Made by a program: the position numbers and the translations under genes. A DNA stretch of 64,000 nucleotides from DATELY01 sp035276085 (GTDB lineage Bacteria; Pseudomonadota; Gammaproteobacteria; Steroidobacterales; Steroidobacteraceae): assembly GCA_035276085.1 (NCBI GenBank), contig DATELY010000025.1, forward strand, positions 1 to 64,000, read 5' to 3'. Below are positions 1 through 9,066 of this stretch, in pieces; position 1 is the stretch's first letter; each line of letters starts with the position of its first letter. Under the pieces are notes generated by a model, which was not told where the DNA came from, made no database searches, and worked only from the letters and a program-made list of their open reading frames with translations.

Positions 1-861
1 CTCGGGATCGTCGCCGTCGATAGCGATGGTGTCATAGCGACAATACGGATTGGTTCCCCAACCCATGTGGCTGATCGCGAATCCATCCATGTCATCGGGC
101 GTCTTGCGATTGCCCTCCAGCCATTGGCGCATCAGTCGCGCATCCAGCCCGCCCTCGATCTTGCGGATGAACCCGTCGCGGACCTCGACATGGATGGGGT
201 CGGTCACGAAACGGTTGTAGGGGAGGACGATGATGTCGCCCGGCTGGATCACCACTGTGCCGTTAGCGCTGCCCTCGTTGGGGAAGGTGTAGCAGTGCCC
301 TGCGCCCCAATGGTCGAAATGACCGGGCTCATCGGCGAAACCGTACTGACACAGTGATGGGAAATCGCCGATCTTGGCGGTGAGGTCGGTGCCGGCCTCA
401 TTGGTAATCCGGATCTTGCGTGCCTTGCCCAGCCGATCGCGCGAGTAGAGCGTGGCGACCTTGACGTCCTGCGTGGACATCTGGGAGCGGAGATTGTCGG
501 GATGGTCGACGACCATCAGCACGCGCGTTCCGGCAGCGCGCACCTCCTTCATCCACTGCGTGAAGAGCGGCACGTGCATCGCAACCAGCATGTCGGCGGC
601 CTTGAGCGCTTCCACGGCGCCCTTGCAGCTACCGACCGTCTCGATGCCAACGCGCGTCCAGCTCGGCTGCTCGCTGACGGTCATGTTGTAGATGTTCGCG
701 CCCAGGCTGCGGGCGGCTGCGAACGACGCCGCGAGGTATTCCGGGCGCGTGCCCTGATCGCTCAAGCAGACGATCGTTTCGCCAGCCTCGACACGACAAA
801 GCTCGAATTGCTGCCGGAACAGGAATGGCAGTTCACCGGGATTGGTCAGCTGCGGACGCAT
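1..861 (-). CDS. 2,5-dihydroxypyridine 5,6-dioxygenase-like (NicX family), C-terminus missing
   Basis: Reading the complement from an ATG at 861 gives 287 codons without a stop, so the gene runs off the left edge. AGGAG lies about 7 nt before the start. The protein resembles NicX of the M29-peptidase-like fold, an Fe(II) enzyme that opens the ring of 2,5-dihydroxypyridine to N-formylmaleamate. Visible matches are a YGFADEPG-FDHW stretch near residues 173-185, a TFPNE segment near 192, and HMGWG with His265, which corresponds to the iron ligand known in NicX. The remaining ligands (Ser and Asp) lie beyond the edge. It is divergent from the LysR gene at 1137, a likely regulator. An aminopeptidase T-like function is the alternative. 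Family is confident; substrate is inferred. Confidence 0.8.
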   Translation of the reverse strand, partial: MRPQLTNPGELPFLFRQQFELCRVEAGETIVCLSDQGTRPEYLAASFAAARSLGANIYNMTVSEQPSWTRVGIETVGSCKGAVEALKAADMLVAMHVPLFTQWMKEVRAAGTRVLMVVDHPDNLRSQMSTQDVKVATLYSRDRLGKARKIRITNEAGTDLTAKIGDFPSLCQYGFADEPGHFDHWGAGHCYTFPNEGSANGTVVIQPGDIIVLPYNRFVTDPIHVEVRDGFIRKIEGGLDARLMRQWLEGNRKTPDDMDGFAISHMGWGTNPYCRYDTIAIDGDDPE

Positions 862-1136
862 GGAAGTCTCCTCGTGATAGTTGGCCTGGGTCCCGCTTGC
901 CGCAGAAACCGTCACTGACATCGCAAGCATGCGTTACATTAGCGACCGTGGGACTCTATTGCAAACGCTTTTGGGTGCGGCCTGCTCTATCCTCTGACCA
1001 TCATCCGAGGCTTGCCCGTTGAAAGCGCATCGCGGCCGCGAAGAAGGCTGGTGACACGAACACCCCTGTCGACAATGCCGGGCGTTCATCTCCGGGTCGC
1101 TGTTCCTCAAGCCCGCGGAAGGAAACCACAACCCAT
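862..1136. promoter_or_regulatory. Divergent intergenic region between nicX-like gene and lysR
   Basis: 275 bp separate two divergent genes and must hold both promoters and probably the LysR operator. I see no convincing -35/-10 pair or perfect palindrome. The region is otherwise without a supported gene. Confidence 0.4.
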
Positions 1137-2093
1137 ATGAATCTTCGGCGCTTCGACCTCAATCTACTGCCGATCCTTGACGCGCTTCTGACCGAACGCA
1201 ATGTGACGCGTGCCGGCGAGCGCATGCTCCTCAGTCAGTCAGCCATGAGCGGCGCGTTGGTCAAGCTGCGCGTTCTTTACAACGATCCGTTGCTGGTGCG
1301 CGATGGGCGCCACTTTGCGCTCACGCCGCGTGCGAAAGAGCTGGCCCGCGAGCTGCGTGCCCTGCTCCCGCGGCTGGACAAGCTCGCCATCGCCGACCCG
1401 CGATTCGAGCCAGCAACGGCCGAGCTCACCTTCACCCTTCAAATGTCGGACTACGCGACGATGGTGCTGATGCCGGAGATCATGCGGCGTATTCGGGCCG
1501 TGGCGCCGCTCGTGTCGATTGAAGTTCTCCCGCCGCCCGAGAACGAGCGCCAGCGCGGCGTGATCGTCGAGCAATTGCACGATCTCGTCATCACCCCAGC
1601 CGAGTACGCTGCTGCCGACCATCCCATGGAGCCGGTGCTCGTCGATCGCTGGGTCTGCGTGGTGAGTGCCGATGTCGAGAAGTACGCGGACGGAATCACG
1701 CTGGAGGACTATCTCGCTGCCCACCACGTTGCCGTCCGCTTCGGGAATGGACGCCTGCCAGTCATCGAGGAATGGCACCTGCAGAAGAGCGGCCTGAGCC
1801 GGAACACCATGCTGCGGCTGCCCTACCTGATCCCGCCGGGCGGCATGGTCGAGGGGTCCGACCTCATTTCCGTGATGCAGGAGCACTTGGCGCGGATATG
1901 GGTCAAGGCCGCCAACGTGCGGATCCTGCCGCCTCCTTACGAGATACCCGACCAGGTCCTGCACATGCAATGGCACGCGCACGAGAAGGACAATGTCGCG
2001 CTGGCGTGGCTGCGTGAACTCTTCCACGCCGCTGCACGTGCGGTCGGAGTGCATCCAGAGGGTCATCGGCATCGCAAACTGGAGGAGGTATGA
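1137..2093 (+). CDS. LysR-family transcriptional regulator, NodD/LinR-like
   Basis: 318 aa, the usual LysR length. The winged HTH occupies about residues 5-65 (FDLNLLPILDALL, then SQSAMSGALVKLR), and the rest is an effector-binding domain. The FDLNLL opening and the LTPRAKEL segment after the HTH are typical of the NodD/NahR/LinR branch, which usually activates aromatic catabolic genes with a pathway intermediate as inducer. It lies between the divergent NicX-like gene and the downstream Rieske oxygenase, so either or both could be targets. A decayed copy of its 3' end is present at 3451-3551. Inducer unknown. Confidence 0.9.
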   Translation: MNLRRFDLNLLPILDALLTERNVTRAGERMLLSQSAMSGALVKLRVLYNDPLLVRDGRHFALTPRAKELARELRALLPRLDKLAIADPRFEPATAELTFTLQMSDYATMVLMPEIMRRIRAVAPLVSIEVLPPPENERQRGVIVEQLHDLVITPAEYAAADHPMEPVLVDRWVCVVSADVEKYADGITLEDYLAAHHVAVRFGNGRLPVIEEWHLQKSGLSRNTMLRLPYLIPPGGMVEGSDLISVMQEHLARIWVKAANVRILPPPYEIPDQVLHMQWHAHEKDNVALAWLRELFHAAARAVGVHPEGHRHRKLEEV

Positions 2094-2199
2094 AGAGTCT
2101 TGTGAAAGCCCCTCCGCGCTGCTCACTTCCCGACACACCGTGTCGTCTGTTCTCCTCCGCACTACGGACGGGACACCTATCGACGTGAATGATTCGATG

Positions 2200-2227
2200 C
2201 ATTGCCAACTGCGATTTTTCGGCAATG
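2200..2227. promoter_or_regulatory. Inverted repeat upstream of Rieske oxygenase gene
   Basis: CATTGCC (2200-2206) and GGCAATG (2221-2227) form a perfect 7-bp inverted repeat with a 14-nt spacer. It lies in the 291-bp gap between lysR and the oxygenase start at 2385. It could be an operator or a hairpin; there is no T-run after it. Confidence 0.35.
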
Positions 2228-2384
2228 GTGTCCAGCATTAGCATGCTGTAACGATCGAGCGTGCAAGGTGCGGGAAGTCCGGCTTGTGGCAAATGGCGCC
2301 GGCGACGGTTCACAGGGTCGCGACCTTGCGCAATCCATTAAGCGCACCAGGACGCCCGATGAGATTGAGATAAGGAAGAGACAC

Positions 2385-3428
2385 GTGACGAAGCGGTATC
2401 TCGAGAACGCCTGGTATTTCGGAGGCTGGTCAAATCAACTGAAGACCGGCGAGGTGAAGGAGCTGAAGTTGGCTGAACGGGGTCTTGCCGTTTACCGCTC
2501 GGCATCCGGAATCGTTGGCGTGATCGGAGACCGCTGCCCGCACCGCTTCGCGCCTCTTCACCTGGGCAAGGTCAGGGGCGAGACCCTGGAGTGCGGCTAT
2601 CATGGCGTCCAGTTCACGGCCGACGGCGCCTGCGCCCACAACCCGCACATGAAGGGCGCCAAATCGAACTCGGTCAGCGTGCCCGGCTATCCAGTCGTCG
2701 AGCGCCACGGCGCGATCTGGGTATGGCTGGCTCAGCACGTCACAGCGGATCCTTCGTTGATCCCCGATCTGTCGTTCCTGGACACGCTGCCCGAGACCGC
2801 AAAGGCGACGCTGCCGACGATGCGCGTGAACGCCCACTACGAAATCATCGTCGACAATCTGCTCGATCCCACCCACGCGGAATATCTCCACGCCGGACTG
2901 CTGGGCGGCAGCGGAAACTTGATCGAGGCGAGACCGACGATCCGCTCGGACCGAAACATGATCGAGCACACCTGGTCTTATGACGGTGTCGTCGCCGTGC
3001 CGGTGCTGCGCACCTATATGCCTGACGTCGAAAACGTCGACACTTGGCTGATCAACCGCTGGTTCGCACCGAGCGTTGTGATCATCCAGGCGGGGATCAA
3101 ACCCGCCGGGGCCCCACGCGAGGAAAGCCGCTTCCACGCCATCTACCACATCCTTGCGCCCAGCGAGCACAACGTCACCACCTACGACGTGATGACGAGC
3201 CGGAACTTCGCGCTGGACGATGTCACGCTGACCGAAAAGACGTACAAGAGCTTTAGCCACGCCTTCAACGAGCAGGACAAGCCGATGATTCAGGCACAGC
3301 AGGAGATGATGGGCGATGTCGACTTCTGGGATTTGAAGCCGGCGCTGTTCCACTCCGACGCACCCAGCGTCCGGGTCCGGCGCGCCCTGCAGGCGAAGAT
3401 CGACGAGACTGTGGTCGAGTCCACCTAA
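2385..3428 (+). CDS. Rieske non-heme iron oxygenase, VanA-like catalytic subunit (copy 1)
   Basis: 347 aa from a GTG start. I chose it because AAGGAAGAG lies just upstream and the paralogue at 3623 begins at the same point (YLENAWYFGGW versus FLRNTWYVAAW); the reading frame is open to 2202 but the extra 61 residues look non-coding. The Rieske [2Fe-2S] ligands are CPHRF and CGYHG, about residues 47-70. The mononuclear iron site is in DNLLDPTHAEYLH near residue 160. The family includes vanillate O-demethylase, dicamba demethylase and related hydroxylases, which take electrons from a ferredoxin/reductase. No reductase gene is in this window, so it must be supplied from elsewhere. Substrate unknown. 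Confidence 0.88.
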   Translation: MTKRYLENAWYFGGWSNQLKTGEVKELKLAERGLAVYRSASGIVGVIGDRCPHRFAPLHLGKVRGETLECGYHGVQFTADGACAHNPHMKGAKSNSVSVPGYPVVERHGAIWVWLAQHVTADPSLIPDLSFLDTLPETAKATLPTMRVNAHYEIIVDNLLDPTHAEYLHAGLLGGSGNLIEARPTIRSDRNMIEHTWSYDGVVAVPVLRTYMPDVENVDTWLINRWFAPSVVIIQAGIKPAGAPREESRFHAIYHILAPSEHNVTTYDVMTSRNFALDDVTLTEKTYKSFSHAFNEQDKPMIQAQQEMMGDVDFWDLKPALFHSDAPSVRVRRALQAKIDETVVEST

Positions 3429-3450
3429 CAGCCGTTTCATCACCATCGAA

Positions 3451-3551
3451 CCACTTGGCCCGAATATGGCCAAGATCGCCAACGTCCTGCGCAGGCAATG
3501 GCGCGCGCGAGAAAAACCATGTCGCGCCTGGGCATCGTGAACTCTTCCACG
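3451..3551 (+). pseudogene. Remnant of a LysR gene 3' end
   Basis: This stretch aligns in two blocks with the 3' end of the LysR gene at 1137-2093. Block one (3452-3486) matches 1883-1918, around CACTTGGC and CGCCAACGT. Block two (3484-3551) matches 1956-2028, sharing GCAATGGC, ATGTCGCGC and the long identical run GTGAACTCTTCCACG. About 35 bp between the blocks is missing, and single-base gaps break the frame. It therefore looks like the tail of a second LysR copy that once preceded the oxygenase at 3623. A CTTGGCC...GGCCAAG palindrome at 3454-3474 falls within it and is probably incidental. Confidence 0.75.
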
Positions 3552-3622
3552 ATGCGACCTCCGCATCTGAAAACCGCCTACCCGCTCATCGCACCTTCGC
3601 CATAGCCACTCAGGAGTGAATC

Positions 3623-4681
3623 ATGCCCTTCCTACGCAATACCTGGTACGTCGCGGCGTGGGCGAATGAAGTCACGCCAGGAAAGATCTTTGCGCGAACC
3701 TTGTTGGATGAGCCGATCGCGATGTATCGCGGCCCGGACGGGCAGCCCTATGCTCTGGCGGACCGGTGCCCGCATCGCTTCGCGCCCCTCTCGATGGGCC
3801 GCTTGTGTGATGAAGGACGGTCCCTGCAATGCGGCTATCACGGCCTGCGCTTCGATGAGTCCGGTCAGTGTGTTTTCAACCCGCATGGGGACGGCCGCAT
3901 TCCCAAGACGGCGGTCGTAAGATCCTATCCGGTGGTGGAACGGCATAGCGTCTTGTGGATCTGGATGGGCGACCCGGAACGGGCTGATCCTGACCTGATT
4001 ACAAATTTCGATTGTCTCGATCCAGAGGGCTGGGCAGTCAGCACCGGATATCTGAACGTCAAGGGACACTATGAACTCGAGAGCGACAATATCCTGGACT
4101 TGAGTCACATCGAGTTCCTGCACCCACTGTTTTCCAGCGACGCCGTTAGCCGCGGGAAGATCGAGGTCGCCCAGGAAGGTGACACCCTGTGGAGCAAGCG
4201 CTTCATGAGCGACGACCGCAATGCTCCAGACTTCATTTGCGAGGCCTTCGGCGTGCCGCCCGGGACGACGATCGACCGCTGGCTCGAGGTGCGCTGGAAC
4301 GCCCCGGCGCTGATGCTCCTCTGGATCGGCGGCGTGGCGGCAGGTCGACCGCGAACGGAGGGAGTGATCGAACCTTCAGTGCATTTCTTCACGCCGGAGA
4401 CCGCCTCGAGCACACATTATTTCTACGCGTCGCCCTTTTCTCGGAGTCTGGGCGCGCAGGCGGAGACGATGACGCAGCTGCGCTTGCAGCAGACCCGCGG
4501 CGTGTTCGAAGAAGAGGACAAGCCGATAATCGAGGCGGTGGCGCGCCGCATGGACGGTGCGGGCTTCTGGTCGCTCAAGCCGGTCGTCTTGTCGGGAGAC
4601 GGTGCGGCCGTGCGCGCGCGCCGGGCAATGGAACGGCTCATCGCGCAGGAGCAGGCAAGCCTTGCGGAGAGCACGCGCTAA
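3623..4681 (+). CDS. Rieske non-heme iron oxygenase, VanA-like catalytic subunit (copy 2)
   Basis: 352 aa from ATG, with AGGAGTGA just upstream. Rieske ligands are CPHRF and CGYHG at about residues 48-72. The catalytic iron motif is DNILDLSHIEFLH near 155-167. It has the same architecture as the oxygenase at 2385 but is clearly diverged from it, perhaps about half identical by eye, so the two probably act on different substrates or positions of the ring. Its 3' end abuts a truncated third Rieske gene on the opposite strand. No cognate reductase is visible. Confidence 0.88.
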   Translation: MPFLRNTWYVAAWANEVTPGKIFARTLLDEPIAMYRGPDGQPYALADRCPHRFAPLSMGRLCDEGRSLQCGYHGLRFDESGQCVFNPHGDGRIPKTAVVRSYPVVERHSVLWIWMGDPERADPDLITNFDCLDPEGWAVSTGYLNVKGHYELESDNILDLSHIEFLHPLFSSDAVSRGKIEVAQEGDTLWSKRFMSDDRNAPDFICEAFGVPPGTTIDRWLEVRWNAPALMLLWIGGVAAGRPRTEGVIEPSVHFFTPETASSTHYFYASPFSRSLGAQAETMTQLRLQQTRGVFEEEDKPIIEAVARRMDGAGFWSLKPVVLSGDGAAVRARRAMERLIAQEQASLAESTR

Positions 4682-4838
4682 CGGGCCAGATATCGACCAA
4701 GCATCGGCGCGGGTTGCGCTGGACTTCGTCTGAAAACGCCGCAACCCACCAGCAGTTCATCGGATAGTTCCGATCAGCCTTGGCGCGAGGCGGTGTCCAT
4801 GGCTGTTTCGAGACGATTGGTGCGATGGCTTCGTCCAT
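4682..4838 (-). pseudogene. Truncated N-terminus of a third Rieske oxygenase
   Basis: On the complement an ATG at 4838, preceded by AAAGGGATAT, opens about 52 codons whose product contains YPMNCWWVAAFSDEV. This is the hallmark N-terminal segment of VanA-type oxygenases, equivalent to NTWYVAAWANEV of the gene at 3623. The coding similarity ends near 4682, where the reading frame passes into the antisense of the 3623-4681 gene. The rest of the gene, with both metal sites, is gone. It lies 115 bp downstream of the TonB receptor on the same strand, so it was probably the next gene of that operon. Deletion or recombination joined it tail-on to the neighbouring oxygenase. Confidence 0.7.
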
Positions 4839-4953
4839 ACGTCGATATCCCTTTCTTCGTAGCGTCACTTACCCCTGAATGCCCCGTGCAGTCATTGTCG
4901 GAAGACAGGGCAGACGCCGATAGCATTTCTCGACGTCCGGATGTGGGTAGGCC

Positions 4954-7161
4954 TCAGAAGTGGTATCCCACAGTGATGCCATAGGTGCGCGGCTCACCGT
5001 ACGCGAAGACATCGGCCGACGTGGATTCAAGGATTGTGGTGGTATACAGCGTGTCCCCAAGGTTCTTGCCCCATACGCGGACCGCCAGGTGCTCCGACGG
5101 ATCGGTCCACGTTGCGGAAGCGTTCACCATGTCGTATGCGGGCTGAACCGTGACATTGTCCGAGGCGCCATAGAAACGGCCGGACCGGTAGTAGGTTGCA
5201 TTCAGCATCAGTGAGGAGCCGCCAGGAATGTCGACCCGGTAGTCCGCGCCGATATTGAAGCTGGTCGTCGGCGTGAACGGCAGAGTCTTGTCGTCTGCAG
5301 ATCCAGTGCACACACCGCCAAACACTGGCACGCACCCGTTCACCGGAACAACGAAGTCCGCGATCGGGAACGATTCGAACCGCGCATGTGTATAGGCAAA
5401 GCCGGCGCTCAGCGACAGCGGATCCGACACGACGAACTCGCCCTCGAGGTCGAAGCCATAAACCTTGGCACGGGCCCCGTTGTAGATCGATGTGTTGCTG
5501 TTTATGTAGCGCCCAACCTGGACGTTCTTATATATGTAGCGATATCCGGACGTGTTGAGCCGGACGCGATGATCTAAAAGCTCCGACTTCAACCCCACCT
5601 CCAGAGCACCGATACTTTCCGGCCGGTAAGGTGCATCGTTCGGCTGGTTGAGATTGAACCCTCCGCTCTTGAATCCGGTGCTGTAGGACGCGTAGATCAT
5701 GTTATCGGGCGTGAGCTTGTGATCCAGCGCGATCCGATAGTTGAAGCGCTTGAACGTGAGCTCGTCCGGTAACCCGAGTGCGGGATCGGGCACCGGCGTC
5801 GTTGCGGCCAAGAACCCGGCAATTGAAAAGTCCTGCGACCCGGAGACGCGTTTCTCTTCGTAAGTGTAGCGGGCGCCCAAGGTCAGGTTGGTATCAGGCA
5901 AAAATTCATACGTCGCCTGAGCATAGCCCGCGTACGAATTGGTCAGCTGCCGGTCCTCAACATGTATTTGCACCGGCGTAAAGGGGACCGGCGATATGAG
6001 GGTCGGCCCGAAATCGAATAATTCGGGATCATTCTTGTCGTTCGAACGGAAATAGTAGAGACCCGCGACCCATTGCAGTGGTCCGGCTTCAGCCGACGAG
6101 ATCTGAAACTCTTGGCTCAGCTGCCGATTCTTCGCGACATCATGGAGCTGTGTGATCTGGATCGGGACATAGTCAACATCCAGCAGGAGGTCATATTCGG
6201 ACTTGCGAAAGGCGGTGATGCTTTGCAGGGAGACACCACCCATCTGGTGATTGATCTGCAGTTGTACGCCGCCAGCCTTCAGCTTCGAAACCGGATCGAT
6301 ATCGCTGCTGATGTCGTAGTCGCCCCCTAAGGGGAAAGGGCCACCAAACAGTGGATTGTTGAAGGTTATCGGACGGAAGCGATCGATCGGTTTCTGCGGC
6401 TGGCGGCTGCTGGTGCGATCCGCATAGTCGACAGCGAGACGAATATCAGTCTCATCGGTCGGCTGGAAGAGCAGCTTTGCGCGGCCGGCGAAATCGTGAT
6501 CGAGCGACCCGATCGCCTTGCCGGTACCAATGTTGGTACCCCACCCGTCTCCCTGATGCTCGTATCGCAGCGCGAGGTCCGCCGCCAACGCATCAGTGAT
6601 GCCGCCCGTCACATAGGCGTCGGCCGTGACGTTCTCGTAGTTCGCATAGCTCAGCTTGACGTCGCCGGAGGGTGTCTGCTGAGGATCCTTGGTCACCACC
6701 TGAATGAGCCCGCCCGTCGCATTGCGGCCGAACAGCGTGCCCTGCGGCCCCTTCAGCACTTCGACGCGGCTGATGTTGTTGAGCGTCATCAGCGATGCCG
6801 GTGCAGCAGCCATGTATACGCCGTCGATGTAGGTCGCAATGGGCGGCTCGAAGCCCGGCCCGTTCACGGTTGACCCAATACCTCGGATACGCGGCTGTAC
6901 ATAGCCTGATGTCTGCGTCATGTTGAGACCCGGCGTAACGAGGCCCAGCGCCTGCGTCGAGGAGATACCGACGGCATCCAATTTCGCCGCTGTGATCGCG
7001 CTGACGGCGATCGGCACCTCCTGGAGGCTTTCAGAGCGGCGCTGCGCTGTTACCACGATCTCTTCGACCTTGGCCGATTCATCCCCTTGAGCTTGAGCAT
7101 TTGAGGCAACCGACAGCGCAACAAACGCGCAACCGATCATGAAATCCTGCGGCTTCATCAT
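4954..7161 (-). CDS. TonB-dependent outer-membrane receptor
   Basis: 735 aa. A signal peptide (about residues 1-24, ending NAQAQ) is followed by a TonB box EEIVVTAQR, a plug domain (PIAVSAITAAKLDAVGI; GPQGTLFGRNATGG) and a 22-strand-type barrel ending in YGITVGYHF with the C-terminal aromatic residue needed for barrel assembly. A strong AGGGGG ribosome site precedes the ATG pair. This receptor class, common in sphingomonads and related aromatic degraders, imports siderophores or larger aromatic substrates. Being beside oxygenase genes, substrate uptake is more likely than iron uptake, but this is inference. Confidence 0.92.
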   Translation of the reverse strand: MMKPQDFMIGCAFVALSVASNAQAQGDESAKVEEIVVTAQRRSESLQEVPIAVSAITAAKLDAVGISSTQALGLVTPGLNMTQTSGYVQPRIRGIGSTVNGPGFEPPIATYIDGVYMAAAPASLMTLNNISRVEVLKGPQGTLFGRNATGGLIQVVTKDPQQTPSGDVKLSYANYENVTADAYVTGGITDALAADLALRYEHQGDGWGTNIGTGKAIGSLDHDFAGRAKLLFQPTDETDIRLAVDYADRTSSRQPQKPIDRFRPITFNNPLFGGPFPLGGDYDISSDIDPVSKLKAGGVQLQINHQMGGVSLQSITAFRKSEYDLLLDVDYVPIQITQLHDVAKNRQLSQEFQISSAEAGPLQWVAGLYYFRSNDKNDPELFDFGPTLISPVPFTPVQIHVEDRQLTNSYAGYAQATYEFLPDTNLTLGARYTYEEKRVSGSQDFSIAGFLAATTPVPDPALGLPDELTFKRFNYRIALDHKLTPDNMIYASYSTGFKSGGFNLNQPNDAPYRPESIGALEVGLKSELLDHRVRLNTSGYRYIYKNVQVGRYINSNTSIYNGARAKVYGFDLEGEFVVSDPLSLSAGFAYTHARFESFPIADFVVPVNGCVPVFGGVCTGSADDKTLPFTPTTSFNIGADYRVDIPGGSSLMLNATYYRSGRFYGASDNVTVQPAYDMVNASATWTDPSEHLAVRVWGKNLGDTLYTTTILESTSADVFAYGEPRTYGITVGYHF

Positions 7162-7475
7162 CTATCCCCCTGCTGTGCGTGGAGCTGCATCGACTGCGTT
7201 TATGCTTCTCCTATGTTGTTTTCAGTCGAGAGCACTGTCTAATCACTTGTCCCGATACTAACCATCACCCAGACCAGGGAATGGGGGATGCCTGCTTTCG
7301 TTTGATCATCTCAGCTGCAGCAGCAGTGCATCGGCGTTGCCGACTGAGCGCGACGTGTCGCAGCGGGCGCGTTGTCGGCAGCTGCTGGGGACGAGATCAT
7401 CGAGGCGCTTGGGGATCACCGTGCGGCATTTCATCCACACCATCTGCTCCGTGCACGAAGGACTGCGTCTTGCTC
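7162..7475. promoter_or_regulatory. Intergenic region upstream of TonB receptor
   Basis: 314 bp between the TSUP permease stop and the receptor start, both on -. It should carry the receptor promoter. I see no clear promoter hexamers, hairpin with T-run, or intact gene. Confidence 0.4.
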
Positions 7476-8327
7476 CTATGACATCAGCCCAATGAACATG
7501 CGCAGGCTCGTCAAGGCCAGGAACAGCGCGAAGGCGCGGGTGAGTGCACTTCGGCTCAGGCGATGCGCAAGCTCGACACCCCAGGGAACGGCAAGCCAAG
7601 TCGCCGGGGTGATCAGCAGGAAGCCGAGCAGATTCACGTAACCGAGCGAGAATGGCGGCAGATGCAGCGCGCCCCAGCCGCTCAGGATGAAGCCGATGGT
7701 GCCAGGAATGCCGATGAGGAGCCCGAGGCCAGAAGAGGTGCCTACGGCGCGATGCACCGGCATGCCGAACAGCGTCATGATCGGTACGCCGAACGTGCCT
7801 CCGCCGATGCCCATCAACGTCGAGAACAAGCCGATCCCTCCGGCGAGGCCGAGCTTCGCCGGTCCTTCCGGCAGAGCTTCGCCGAGGCGCCAGTCCGCGC
7901 GCCCGAAGGCCATATAGGCCGCGACGATGAGTGCAAGCACGGCGAACACGAGTGTGAGTCCCTTGCCGCCGATGAGCCGTGCGACCACGCTGCCACCCAG
8001 CACACCCGCGATCAGCGCGGGCGCCCAGCTCTTCAGCAGCATCATGTCCACAGCGCCTTTCTTCCGGTGGCTGGTATTGGAGCGGATCGAAGCCGGGATG
8101 ATGGTCGCAAGCGAAGTACCGACTGCAAGCGGCATACGGATGCTGTCGTCGACCCCAAGACCGGAGAAGACGTGATAGAGCACCGGCACCACGACGATCC
8201 CGCCGCCTACGCCCAGCAGCCCGGCAATGACGCCGCCGGCGAGCCCCGCCAAGACGAGGCCGAGTGCGAACTGCACGAGAGATTGCAGATCCGTCTGAAC
8301 CAGCAGGGCGGCAGCGCTTTCAGACAA
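7476..8327 (-). CDS. TSUP-family permease (TauE/SafE-like)
   Basis: 283 aa with about eight hydrophobic segments and two repeated glycine-rich motifs (AGLLGVGGGIVVVP near residue 40; LMGIGGGTFGVP near 170), which define the TauE/SafE sulfite/organosulfonate exporter family. The ORF opens at a TTG just after an in-frame stop and there is no ATG near the N-terminus, so the start is uncertain; a GTG about 17 codons in is the alternative. It is downstream of the HAAO-like and ALDH genes on the same strand. It probably moves an organic acid anion used or made by the pathway; the substrate cannot be read from sequence. Confidence 0.82.
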   Translation of the reverse strand: MSESAAALLVQTDLQSLVQFALGLVLAGLAGGVIAGLLGVGGGIVVVPVLYHVFSGLGVDDSIRMPLAVGTSLATIIPASIRSNTSHRKKGAVDMMLLKSWAPALIAGVLGGSVVARLIGGKGLTLVFAVLALIVAAYMAFGRADWRLGEALPEGPAKLGLAGGIGLFSTLMGIGGGTFGVPIMTLFGMPVHRAVGTSSGLGLLIGIPGTIGFILSGWGALHLPPFSLGYVNLLGFLLITPATWLAVPWGVELAHRLSRSALTRAFALFLALTSLRMFIGLMS

Positions 8328-8456
8328 GGGAGCACATCATTGTTGTTTGCGGCCTTACGATGCAGCGCCGGTCCGTGCAATTCACCATCGATTTCGACAG
8401 ACGTAATGATGCGTTCGAGAAGAAAGGGCGAACTGCTGCAGCTGAGCACGAAGGCT

Positions 8457-9005
8457 TCAAAGCGTCACCCAACCGAGCGGAGGCTCGCGACCCGGATGCA
8501 CAGCTCCACAGGACGGGCAGCGGCGCAACTTCTCGTTCCCATAGAAGGCATCGAACAGCGGTGGGAGATCCGTGACGATGTTCTTCAAAGTGATCTCCAC
8601 CCGGTGAACAAGTGCTGCGCAATTGAAACAATACCATTCGAAACCATCGAGCTGGCCCGGCAGTCGCGGACCTTCGATGACGAGGCCGATCGAATCCGGA
8701 ACCGGCCGTTGCGGCGAATGGCGCACGTGCGGAGGTAACAGAAAGACATCGCCCTCGCGGATGCGCACATCCTCGCTGCGCCCGCCGTCCATGATCTTGA
8801 GGATCATGTCTCCCGCAATCTGATAGAAGAACTCCTGAGCCGGATCATCGTGAAAATCGACGCGGCGGTTGCCGCCGCCGATCACCTGGATGACCAACCC
8901 GCTGGGCTCGTCGAACAGCAGGCGGTTGGACACGGGCGGCTTCAGGAGCGCGCGATGCTTTTCGATCCAGGCCTGAAAGTTGAAGGGCGGCGTGAACGTG
9001 GCCAT
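8457..9005 (-). CDS. 3-hydroxyanthranilate 3,4-dioxygenase-like cupin
   Basis: 182 aa from ATG at 9005 (MATFTPPFNFQAWIEKH), the usual bacterial HAAO length; an ORF extension upstream is not needed. A cupin core carries the iron ligands in FHDDPAQEFFYQ (His, Glu) and LPPHVRHSPQ (His). The C-terminus has the CPSCG rubredoxin-like site paired with an upstream YCFNC, which is characteristic of bacterial HAAO/NbaC. The known reaction opens 3-hydroxyanthranilate to 2-amino-3-carboxymuconate semialdehyde. It lies 61 bp after the aldehyde dehydrogenase gene, which fits the next oxidation step of a meta pathway. No ACMS decarboxylase is visible here. Confidence 0.88.
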   Translation of the reverse strand: MATFTPPFNFQAWIEKHRALLKPPVSNRLLFDEPSGLVIQVIGGGNRRVDFHDDPAQEFFYQIAGDMILKIMDGGRSEDVRIREGDVFLLPPHVRHSPQRPVPDSIGLVIEGPRLPGQLDGFEWYCFNCAALVHRVEITLKNIVTDLPPLFDAFYGNEKLRRCPSCGAVHPGREPPLGWVTL

Positions 9006-9066
9006 TAGCGTTTCATCTCTTCGTCGAGGCACGAAATCGTACTGCTCACCTGGGTTCAATGGTCTT

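Noticed and set aside
3454..3474. CTTGGCC...GGCCAAG palindrome as terminator or operator
   Set aside because: The same bases align with the interior of the lysR coding sequence, so the palindrome is most likely a by-product of decay.
7380..7480. Plus-strand translation GDEIIEALGDHRAAFHPHHLL, resembling a class II aldolase segment
   Set aside because: Only about 20 residues, no start or second motif, and no continuation on either side; could be chance.
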